Below are positions 1 to 4,989 of a stretch of 7,008 bases of DNA, piece by piece. The position numbers were made by a program, and so were the translations under genes. The notes beneath the pieces were generated by a model. It saw nothing but the letters and a program-made list of their open reading frames with translations. It had not been told where the DNA came from and ran no database searches. The stretch is from contig CAMPIH010000122.1 in the NCBI GenBank assembly GCA_946886275.1, positions 1 through 7,008 on the forward strand, written 5' to 3'. This stretch comes from an uncultured Sphingosinicella sp. (GTDB taxonomy: Bacteria; Pseudomonadota; Alphaproteobacteria; Sphingomonadales; Sphingomonadaceae). Numbering within the stretch: position 1 is the stretch's first letter; every line of letters begins with the position of its first letter.

Positions 1-40
1 ATGGTCCCCACCTGACGTTCTGGCGTCAGAGGATATTCCA
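1..40 (+). ncRNA. ssrS: probable 3' end of 6S RNA (ssrS), cut by the window edge
   Basis: The first 40 bases code for nothing obvious and contain a perfect 6-bp hairpin, CTGACG (12-17) and CGTCAG (24-29), around a 6-base loop, preceded by a CCCCAC run. This resembles my recollection of the 3' end of alphaproteobacterial 6S RNAs. The position fits: in many proteobacteria ssrS lies directly upstream of the 5-formyltetrahydrofolate cyclo-ligase gene, which starts here at 51. 6S RNA mimics an open promoter and sequesters the housekeeping RNA polymerase holoenzyme in stationary phase. Only the tail is present, so the closing stem and central bubble cannot be checked. It could instead be the terminator of another upstream gene. 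The exact 3' end is a guess. Confidence 0.45.
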
Positions 41-50
41 GCAAACGGCC

Positions 51-629
51 ATGGCGGTCCCGTCACCCACCAAAGAGGCGCTTCGACGCGACGCTTTGCT
101 CCTTCGCCGGAGCTATGCCGAAGCCTTGTGGCCGGCCACGCGCGAGTCCCTCGAGGCGCAGCTTGCCGAGCATGTCCTTCCGCACCTGATCGGGGCTCGA
201 GCGATCGCCGCCTATCATCCGCTCAAGGACGAGATCAGCCCCTACCCTCTTCTCAACCTGATCGACGGAAGCGCGCGGATCGGCTTTCCCTGGTTCGCCG
301 ATCGCGATTCACGATTCATCTGGCGCGAGGGACCGGCGACCGAGCCCAGCCCGTGGGGGGTGCTCCAGCCGATTGCCGAATCGAAGCCGATCGTCCCTGA
401 CATCGTCCTCGTGCCGCTCGTCCTCGCCGATCGGACCGGGGTACGGATCGGCCATGGCAAGGGCCATTATGACCGGGCGCTTGCTCACCTGCGCGATTCG
501 GGCGCACGGGTTTTCACGATCGGCCTTGGCTGGGAGGTCCAGATCGGCGATGAGCCGCTTCCTCGCGACGCCTGGGATGCGCCCCTCGATGCGATCGCGA
601 CGCCGAAGGAGTGGATAGACTGTCGCTAG
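51..629 (+). CDS. fau: 5-formyltetrahydrofolate cyclo-ligase (5,10-methenyltetrahydrofolate synthetase)
   Basis: This cytosolic enzyme uses ATP to convert 5-formyltetrahydrofolate to 5,10-methenyltetrahydrofolate, returning the inhibitory storage folate to the one-carbon pool. At 192 residues it has the usual length. Visible family marks are the basic N-terminal helix KEALRRDALLLRR (8-20), YHPLKDEIS (55-63) with the conserved Glu61, and the signature VPLVLADRTGVRIGHGKGHY (121-140) followed by Asp-Arg, which is the glycine-rich substrate/phosphate loop ending in YDR. The C-terminal stretch WDAPLDAIATP (175-185) matches the usual D-x-P-x-D segment. No good Shine-Dalgarno precedes the ATG at 51: the nearest purine run, AGAGGA at 28-33, is 17 bases away. 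It may therefore be read from the upstream 6S RNA transcript or be poorly initiated. Its 3' end overlaps the next gene by 19 bases, so the two are probably co-transcribed. Confidence 0.93.
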   Translation: MAVPSPTKEALRRDALLLRRSYAEALWPATRESLEAQLAEHVLPHLIGARAIAAYHPLKDEISPYPLLNLIDGSARIGFPWFADRDSRFIWREGPATEPSPWGVLQPIAESKPIVPDIVLVPLVLADRTGVRIGHGKGHYDRALAHLRDSGARVFTIGLGWEVQIGDEPLPRDAWDAPLDAIATPKEWIDCR

Positions 630-835
630 AACCCAGATGGCGCAACCCCGTCGGAATCGGGCTCATGCTGCTCCTGATCCTCGTCTGGAGCGTGCTCGTC
701 GTCAGTGCCTCGAGCCTCCTCGGCGGCATGCCGTGGCCGGTCCACCTGCTCTATTATGCCGTCGCCGGCATCATCTGGATCCTGCCGCTGAAGCCGCTTC
801 TTCGCTGGATGCACACCGGCCGCTGGCGCGCCTGA
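611..835 (+). CDS. DUF2842 family small inner-membrane protein
   Basis: A 74-residue protein with two hydrophobic segments (about 15-37 and 45-65), a PW-x-x-LLYY-x-VAG turn between them and a basic C-terminal tail (KPLLRWMHTGRWR). This is the pattern of the small alphaproteobacterial DUF2842 family, whose function is unknown. It overlaps the end of the cyclo-ligase gene by 19 bases in another frame. The start is uncertain. GTG at 611 directly abuts and overlaps the only Shine-Dalgarno-like run, AAGGAG (606-611), leaving no spacing. The in-frame CTG at 620 has 8 bases of spacing and would give a 71-residue protein whose start suits the short N termini I recall for the family. The gene ends at TGA 833-835, converging on the tRNA-Asp gene. 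Confidence 0.82.
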   Translation: MDRLSLEPRWRNPVGIGLMLLLILVWSVLVVSASSLLGGMPWPVHLLYYAVAGIIWILPLKPLLRWMHTGRWRA

Positions 836-872
836 ACGGGCGGCCGCAACCATTTCCGATGTCTGGGGAAAA

Positions 873-949
<77 letters not shown>

Positions 950-964
950 GCGAGGTGAGCCGGC

Positions 965-993
965 GAAGTAGTCAAGCGGTCATGGGGTGTCAA
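965..993 (-). promoter_or_regulatory. housekeeping-type promoter of tRNA-Asp
   Basis: Read on the minus strand, a perfect -35 TTGACA (993-988) is followed by 17 bases and a -10 TACTTC (970-965). The -10 ends 15 bases before the mature tRNA 5' end at 949, which would give a short 5' leader for RNase P to remove. TTGACA with 17-base spacing fits sigma-70-type promoters. The -10 is poorer, as is common in high-GC alphaproteobacteria. Confidence 0.7.
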
Positions 994-1021
994 GCGAGCC
1001 AGCCGGGAATATCTGGCGGGA

Positions 1022-2209
1022 TCAGGAGGCCGTGTCCGACCCCGCTTTGGACGGGATCCGCCCCTCCTCCTGATGCTCGTGGATGAGGGTTCCTTCCTCG
1101 AACAGGAAGCCGGCAATGTCGGGCTTGCCGGCTGCGTCGAGCACGGTGCGCATGATGATCAGCAGCGGCACCGCGAGCAGGGCGCCGGTCGTTCCCCAGA
1201 CCCAGGCCCAGAAGCTCAGCGCGATCAGGATGAGCAGCGGATTGATCGTCAGCCGCCGTCCGACGACCGTCGGCGTGATGATGTTCGCCTCGATGAGGTG
1301 AATGGCGATGAAGCTCAGCGCCGGCAGCAACGCATACCAGGGATCGGTGAAGGTCATCAGGCCGCCGAGCGCCAGCAAGGCCGCCGACGCGATCGGCCCG
1401 AGATAGGGGATGTAATTGAGGACCGCGACGATTCCTCCCCACATCAAGGGGGTCGGCATGTCGAGCTGCCAAAGGACTAGCGACACGAGCAGCCCCATGC
1501 CGATATTCACAACGGTGATGGTGCCCAGATAGGTCGAAGTGGCGTCGACCACCTGCTGGATGACCCGCGCCGTCGTCATCGCGCCGTCGAAGCTCGCCCG
1601 GGTGACGATGGTGCGCTTTCGCATTCGGGTCCAGCCGGCGAGGAAGAAGTAGATGACCAGGATCGCGAAGAACATCTGGATCGCCGCGAACGGCGCCGAG
1701 CTGGCGATGATCTGGAGCATCGAATTGGGGGTTTCGACGGTCACCGCCTGAGGCGCCGATTCCGGGGATCGGCCGAACTCGCGGACGATGTCATCGATGA
1801 ACTCCTCGAAATTGGCGTAGATCGCGAAAAGCGGCTCGAGGGTCTCCCGAAGCCGTCCGATCCGCTGGGGTAGAAGCCGGAACCATTCGGTGGCCGGGAG
1901 AACAATCGCCGCCACCGCCACATTGGCGACGGTCAGGAAGATGCCGACGCAGAGGAAGGCGGCGAGCGCCGACGGCACCCGGCGCCGCTCGAGCCATTCG
2001 AGCATCGGCACCAAGGCGATGGCGATGACGAGCGCAGCCGTGACGGGCAGGAAGAATTCGGCGCCCGCGCGAAGCGCGAAAGGAAGCGCCAGCACGAGGC
2101 CGATTCCGAACATCAGCGCCAAGGCGGCGAGAAGGCGATCGCGGCGATAGGCATCGCCCTCGATCTCGATCGGAAGTTCGATCGGCGCGTCTCTCTCCCC
2201 CGGCTTCAT
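1022..2209 (-). CDS. AI-2E family transporter (PerM/YhhT-like integral membrane protein)
   Basis: A 395-residue polytopic inner-membrane protein. Hydrophobic segments lie near 27-47, 52-71, 82-105, 172-191, 229-249, 255-287, 292-306 and 320-353, with a soluble loop (about 108-165) after the third, as is typical of the family. Diagnostic motifs are NYIPYLGPIAS (265-275) and IEANIITPTVVGRRLTINP (306-324) followed by a WAWVWG-type helix. The family includes TqsA, named for autoinducer-2 export, and several Na+/H+ antiporters. Most members are uncharacterised, so the substrate here is unknown. I chose the ATG at 2209 because the only longer start is a TTG at 2266, which would add 19 residues unlike the usual N terminus. 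No convincing Shine-Dalgarno precedes 2209. The C-terminal 30 residues are polar and end before the tRNA-Asp promoter. The gene lies 104 bases downstream of the DoxX-family gene on the same strand. Confidence 0.9.
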   Translation of the reverse strand: MKPGERDAPIELPIEIEGDAYRRDRLLAALALMFGIGLVLALPFALRAGAEFFLPVTAALVIAIALVPMLEWLERRRVPSALAAFLCVGIFLTVANVAVAAIVLPATEWFRLLPQRIGRLRETLEPLFAIYANFEEFIDDIVREFGRSPESAPQAVTVETPNSMLQIIASSAPFAAIQMFFAILVIYFFLAGWTRMRKRTIVTRASFDGAMTTARVIQQVVDATSTYLGTITVVNIGMGLLVSLVLWQLDMPTPLMWGGIVAVLNYIPYLGPIASAALLALGGLMTFTDPWYALLPALSFIAIHLIEANIITPTVVGRRLTINPLLILIALSFWAWVWGTTGALLAVPLLIIMRTVLDAAGKPDIAGFLFEEGTLIHEHQEEGRIPSKAGSDTAS

Positions 2210-2251
2210 CAGGCTACCATGCCTGCCTGCGCTGCCGCTGAGAAGAGGAAT

Positions 2252-2281
2252 GATCGCGGCCGGCAATTCCCGCGGCCGATC
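2252..2281 (-). terminator. possible hairpin between the doxX-family gene and the AI-2E gene
   Basis: On the minus strand GATCG-GCCG pairs with CGGC-(CG)-CGATC around a 10-base loop, giving nine base pairs with a two-base bulge. The pyrimidine-rich ATTCCTCTTCTC follows. It sits between the two genes and could attenuate read-through from the upstream gene, or be a structured leader of the AI-2E mRNA. There is no true U tract, so the terminator role is tentative. Confidence 0.25.
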
Positions 2282-2313
2282 CTCCGCTCAGCGAAGGGCC
2301 GGAGCAGCCTTGG

Positions 2314-2760
2314 CTAAGCCGAGGGATTACGGGCGGATCCGTCCGTCTCGGCCACCGACCTGTTCGACCGCATGCCGTCGATGCTCCACGCGCCGGGCCC
2401 GGCGAACACCAGATAGAGGAAGACGAAGCAGTAGAGGATCGCAGCGTCGCCGCCATTGTTGACCGGGAAGAAATTCTGCGAGGCGTGCGCCATCCAATAG
2501 GCCACCGCCATCGTGCCAGACGCAATGAAGGCGGCGGGGCGGGTGAACAGGCCGAGGGTGATGAGCAGGCCGGCCGCCGTTTCGACGATTCCGGCATAAG
2601 CGCCCGGATTGTCGAAGGCGAGACCGGAACCGGCAAATTCGCCGTCCGGGAAGCCGAGGAATTTCTGGGTGCCATGCTCGAGGAATATCAGGCCGGCAAC
2701 AATTCGAAGCAGGGCCAGGGCATAAGGCGCCTTGGCGGCGATACCGATTCTGTCTGGCAT
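2314..2760 (-). CDS. DoxX family membrane protein
   Basis: A 148-residue protein with about four membrane helices (near 12-29, 54-72, 75-92 and 106-121). Family marks are LLRIVAGLIFLEHGTQKFLG (17-36), the mid-protein G-x-x-E-x-x-x-G-L segment (57-65) with a following TRPAAF (73-78), and a C-terminal GPGAWSIDG (121-129). DoxX-type proteins were named for a subunit of an archaeal thiosulfate:quinone oxidoreductase, and others work in thiol or oxidative-stress complexes. Most bacterial copies, probably including this one, have no assigned reaction. The ATG start is well supported by AAAGGAGG five bases upstream. The polar 20-residue C-terminal tail is cytosolic or disordered. An inverted repeat 40-62 bases before the start may be an operator. 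Confidence 0.9.
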   Translation of the reverse strand: MPDRIGIAAKAPYALALLRIVAGLIFLEHGTQKFLGFPDGEFAGSGLAFDNPGAYAGIVETAAGLLITLGLFTRPAAFIASGTMAVAYWMAHASQNFFPVNNGGDAAILYCFVFLYLVFAGPGAWSIDGMRSNRSVAETDGSARNPSA

Positions 2761-2765
2761 TCGAT

Positions 2766-2773
2766 CCTCCTTT
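2766..2773 (-). promoter_or_regulatory. strong ribosome binding site of the doxX-family gene
   Basis: AAAGGAGG on the minus strand is complementary to the 16S rRNA 3' end, five bases before the ATG at 2760. It is the best Shine-Dalgarno in the window. It fixes the start and suggests efficient translation. Confidence 0.85.
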
Positions 2774-2799
2774 GCTCCGACGTCGCGGAAGCCATGGAC

Positions 2800-2822
2800 T
2801 TGGCCGACTCACGTCCGGCCAA
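2800..2822. promoter_or_regulatory. perfect inverted repeat upstream of the doxX-family gene, candidate operator
   Basis: TTGGCCG (2800-2806) and CGGCCAA (2816-2822) are exact inverted copies separated by nine bases, a 23-base dyad. It lies 40-62 bases upstream of the doxX-family start, where a promoter and operator are expected. The minus-strand TTGGCC could double as a weak -35, but no good -10 follows. Chance GC-rich dyads of this size do occur, so the regulatory role is inferred. Confidence 0.35.
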
Positions 2823-2870
2823 TCGAAAGGTCCTGCTCCGAAGCCGTCGGGAGAAGTGACCTATGCCTTG

Positions 2871-2955
2871 TGGTGCCCCTGGCCCGAGTCGAACGGGCAC
2901 TCCTTGCGGAACTCGATTTTGAGTCGAGCGCGTCTACCAATTCCGCCACAGGGGC
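2871..2955 (-). tRNA. tRNA-Leu (anticodon CAA), CCA encoded
   Basis: On the minus strand the acceptor GCCCCTG (2955-2949) pairs perfectly with CAGGGGC (2881-2875), followed by discriminator A and an encoded CCA (2873-2871). The D arm has the leucine-type GGCGGAATTGGTAGACGC. The anticodon stem CTCGA/TCGAG closes the loop CTCAAAA, with anticodon CAA at 2921-2919, which reads UUG. A long class II variable arm is present (TCC-GCAA-GGA), and the T arm is GCCCG-TTCGACT-CGGGC. Total length is 85 bases. UUG is a rare leucine codon in a genome this GC-rich, so this is a minor isoacceptor. Confidence 0.97.
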
Positions 2956-2965
2956 ACGGACGGGC

Positions 2966-2994
2966 TATCTAGGCGGTGCGCCTGTCGGCCGCAA
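2966..2994 (-). promoter_or_regulatory. promoter of tRNA-Leu
   Basis: On the minus strand TTGCGG (2994-2989), a 17-base spacer and TAGATA (2971-2966) form a plausible housekeeping promoter. The -10 ends 10 bases before the tRNA 5' end at 2955, predicting a leader of only a few bases. The -10 resembles TATAAT well; the -35 keeps only TTG plus spacing. Confidence 0.6.
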
Positions 2995-3009
2995 CCGCCC
3001 TCGCGAGGT

Positions 3010-3038
3010 GATGGGCGGACCATCGCGGCCCGCCCACC
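3010..3038 (-). terminator. long hairpin after the DUF805 gene, probable terminator
   Basis: On the minus strand GGTGGGCGGGCC (3038-3027) pairs with GGTCCGCCCATC (3021-3010) around a five-base loop GCGAT, a 12-bp stem with two G-U wobbles. It begins six bases after the DUF805 stop codon and precedes the tRNA-Leu promoter, as expected for a terminator separating the two. No U tract follows (ACCTCGCG), so it may need Rho or act mainly to stabilise the 3' end of the mRNA. Confidence 0.55.
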
Positions 3039-3044
3039 CGGCCT

Positions 3045-3572
3045 TCAGGCGAAGACCTCTTCATTGGTTCCGCCCTTGGGATCCGCGCCGTAGCGGTTCG
3101 GGCCCCGGGTACCGTCGAGAAGATAGAAGACGATCAGGACCAGGCTGAGGATCAGGACTGCGGCCATGCAGATCAGGATCAGTCCGCTGGCTGCGCCGAT
3201 GCTGTCGGGCGAGGAAATCGCCATCCCGCCCGCGACGATGACCAGCACATAAGGTGCGACCGGGGCGAGAATCCACCAGCCGGACCGGTTGGTGTCGTGG
3301 AGCCGGCGCACCGCGACGGCAAGCGAGGGAATGAAGACGGCGAGGATGTAGATGAGGTAGAGTGCGCCGATGATGAGGACTCCCCCTCCGACCGCGGCCA
3401 TCGCCGTCGGATCGCTCGAGGTCAACATCATGCCGCCGCCGAACAGCATCATCAGGATCGTGATCCCGACATAGACGATGATCTGGAAAAGCTGCCACAT
3501 CCAGAACTCCATCCGGCGGGAGCGGCCCGAGAAATCGGCATAGCGCTTCAGAGGCATCAACATATATTCCAT
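3045..3572 (-). CDS. DUF805 family inner-membrane protein
   Basis: A 175-residue protein with four hydrophobic segments (about 26-48, 61-85, 99-120 and 128-152). Family marks are the N-terminal KRYADFSGRSRRMEFWMW (9-26), the cytoplasmic RRLHDTNRSGWWIL motif (89-102), and a C-terminal GTRGPNRYGADPKG (154-167). This is the DUF805 layout of E. coli YhaH/YhaI-like proteins. The family's molecular role is not known. The frame stays open to a farther start at 3749, but the family's conserved N terminus begins at ATG 3572, which has a GAGGGGG run about seven bases upstream. I therefore use 3572. The gene is transcribed divergently from pcm and ends just before a strong hairpin. Confidence 0.9.
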   Translation of the reverse strand: MEYMLMPLKRYADFSGRSRRMEFWMWQLFQIIVYVGITILMMLFGGGMMLTSSDPTAMAAVGGGVLIIGALYLIYILAVFIPSLAVAVRRLHDTNRSGWWILAPVAPYVLVIVAGGMAISSPDSIGAASGLILICMAAVLILSLVLIVFYLLDGTRGPNRYGADPKGGTNEEVFA

Positions 3573-3677
3573 GGCATTTCCCCCTCTTGATGCGCCGCGT
3601 TCCCGGCGCTTCCGGCAGCCTCTGCCTTTCCGGACGCGATGACAAGTCCCGCCCGATCCGGCGCCGCCGCAGGCGCC

Positions 3678-3700
3678 TTCGCGACAGGCATTCGCGACAG
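3678..3700. repeat. 10-base direct repeat in the DUF805/pcm divergent intergenic region
   Basis: TTCGCGACAG occurs at 3678-3687 and again at 3691-3700, separated by GCA (period 13). It lies 106-128 bases upstream of the DUF805 start and 103-125 bases upstream of pcm, almost the middle of the 230-base spacer. No clear -35/-10 pair was seen in the spacer for either gene. The repeat could be a tandem binding site serving one or both divergent promoters, or chance. Confidence 0.5.
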
Positions 3701-3802
3701 CGATGGAGCAGTCCGGATTTTGGAGAGTTGGCAAGGAGGGGCCGTCCACGCCCGCGGCCGAATCGGGCGCTCTTCCCTCCGCCCCGGCGAGGAACCGAAG
3801 CC

Positions 3803-4474
3803 ATGAAACCGATGACCGAAGCCCATCTCGCCATCCTGCGCCGGCACATGGTCGAGGTGATCGACATGCATTTCGACCTTGCCGAAGAGGAAATCGGCCG
3901 AAGCGAGCCGGGACCGGCGCTTCGGCGGGCCCTTCTCAAGGTGCCGAGGCACCTGTTCGTGCCGGGGCAGCTGATGATCGCCGCCTATCAGGACACGCCG
4001 CTCCCGATCGGCTTCGACAAGACCCTGTCCCAGCCCTTCATCGGCGCACTGATGCTGGATCTGCTCCGTGTTTCCGCCGGCCACCGGGTGCTCGAGATCG
4101 GAACCGGTCTCGGTTACCAGGCCGCGGTGATGGCCGAGCTTGGCGCTCGCGTGTTCGGAGTCGAGATCGTCGAGGAGTTCGCCGAGGCGGCGCGGCTTCG
4201 ACTCGCGGCCATTGATTACGATGTCGAGATCAGGGTCGGTGACGGTTCGCGAGGCTGGGCCGAGCATGCGCCGTTCGACCGGATCCTGGTCACCGCCGCG
4301 GCGAAGGAAGTCCCGCAGCCTCTCGTCGATCAGCTTGCGCCCGGCGGCCTTATCGTCATCCCGCTCGGCGGCGAGGACATCCAGCAACTGAGCGTGGTCG
4401 AGCACGCGCAAGCGGGGGGCGTGGAGACAAGACCCATCCTGCCTGTTCGCTTCACACGGCTGGAAACCGCCTGA
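3803..4474 (+). CDS. pcm: protein-L-isoaspartate O-methyltransferase
   Basis: A 223-residue cytosolic enzyme that transfers a methyl group from S-adenosylmethionine to L-isoaspartyl residues formed by ageing of Asp and Asn, allowing their reversion to aspartate. Visible motifs are PRHLFVP (48-54), the substrate-side LPIGFDKTLSQPF (67-79) with the conserved T-x-S-Q-P, the SAM-binding motif I VLEIGTGLGYQAA (96-108), acidic Glu121 after strand 2, GDGSRGW (146-152), APFDRILVTAAA (156-167), PQPLVDQLAPGG (171-182) and the C-terminal PVRFTRLE (214-221). Length and order are normal. ATG 3803 is chosen over an upstream TTG (3587) because GAGGAA (3789-3794) stands eight bases before it and the added residues would be low-complexity and Arg-rich. 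Its stop overlaps the start of the Nudix gene. Confidence 0.94.
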   Translation: MKPMTEAHLAILRRHMVEVIDMHFDLAEEEIGRSEPGPALRRALLKVPRHLFVPGQLMIAAYQDTPLPIGFDKTLSQPFIGALMLDLLRVSAGHRVLEIGTGLGYQAAVMAELGARVFGVEIVEEFAEAARLRLAAIDYDVEIRVGDGSRGWAEHAPFDRILVTAAAKEVPQPLVDQLAPGGLIVIPLGGEDIQQLSVVEHAQAGGVETRPILPVRFTRLETA

Positions 4475-4932
4475 TGGCGCAGACGAGCGCCGGAATCCTG
4501 ATGTGGAGGCGAGGCGATGCCGGCGTGGAGCTGCTCCTTACCCATTTCGGCGGTCCGATCTGGCGGAACCGGGACGATGGCGCCTGGGCCATTCCGAAGG
4601 GATTGATCGAGCCCTGGGAAAGCGCGGAGGAGACGGCTCGCCGCGAATTTGCGGAAGAGCTGGGGCACGAGCCGAAAGGGATATTGATCCCTTTGGGCCG
4701 GATCCGACAGAAAGGCGGCAAGTGGGTGGAGGCCTTCGCACTGGAAGGCGACCTCGATCCCGACACTATCGTCAGCAACCGTTTCACCACCGAGTGGCCG
4801 CCGAGGAGCGGAAAGCACGAATCCTTTCCGGAGATCGACCGAGCGTGTTGGTTCGACCTGTCCGCGGCGCGAGAGAAGATCCTTCCCAGCCAGCGTCCCC
4901 TGATCGACCTTTTCGAGCAATATCTTGGCTAG
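4474..4932 (+). CDS. Nudix hydrolase, COG4119-like predicted NTP pyrophosphohydrolase
   Basis: A 152-residue cytosolic hydrolase. The Nudix box spans 43-65: Gly43, Glu49, then Arg57-Glu58-Phe59, Glu61-Glu62 and Gly64, matching G-x5-E-x7-R-E-U-x-E-E-x-G. The last hydrophobic position is His65 here. The flanking sequences SAGILMWRR (5-13), LLTHFGGPIWRNRDDGAWAI (21-40) with PKG following, and TEWPPRSGKHESFPEIDRA (106-124) match my memory of the COG4119 group. Its substrate has not been established to my knowledge; a nucleoside-diphosphate-linked compound is expected. TGA of pcm and ATG of this gene overlap in TGATG (4472-4476), and no good Shine-Dalgarno is present, so translation is probably coupled to pcm. 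Confidence 0.92.
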   Translation: MAQTSAGILMWRRGDAGVELLLTHFGGPIWRNRDDGAWAIPKGLIEPWESAEETARREFAEELGHEPKGILIPLGRIRQKGGKWVEAFALEGDLDPDTIVSNRFTTEWPPRSGKHESFPEIDRACWFDLSAAREKILPSQRPLIDLFEQYLG

Positions 4933-4954
4933 GTCCTGCGTCGAACCGCGCGCT

Positions 4955-4982
4955 TTGTCGCGTTCGCCGGTCGCGCTAGGTT
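4955..4982 (+). promoter_or_regulatory. weak candidate promoter ahead of the HELGH gene
   Basis: TTGTCG (4955-4960), a 16-base spacer and TAGGTT (4977-4982) lie just before the ATG at 4990. Transcription starting seven or eight bases after this -10 would begin at or next to the ATG, giving a leaderless or nearly leaderless mRNA. The match to consensus is partial, and read-through from the Nudix gene 57 bases upstream is an equally good explanation for expression. Confidence 0.25.
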
Positions 4983-4989
4983 GAGCCCG

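Noticed and set aside
996..1017. GCCAG-N10-CTGGC hairpin after the AI-2E gene as a terminator
   Set aside because: Only five base pairs with a ten-base loop and no T run; too weak to call.
2309..2323. CTTGGC-TAA-GCCGAG small hairpin at the end of the doxX-family gene
   Set aside because: It overlaps the stop codon, its three-base loop and short stem are weak, and read on the minus strand it gains a C-A mismatch. Not a convincing terminator.
3733..3739. Orphan AAGGAGG in the pcm upstream region, suggesting a small leader gene
   Set aside because: No ATG, GTG or TTG occurs at workable spacing after it, so no leader peptide can be supported.
3557..4411. Minus-strand open frame of 284 codons opposite pcm, and an overlapping one at 3061-3939
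   Set aside because: Both are shadows of pcm and the DUF805 gene, with no recognisable motif and no ribosome binding site tied to a start.
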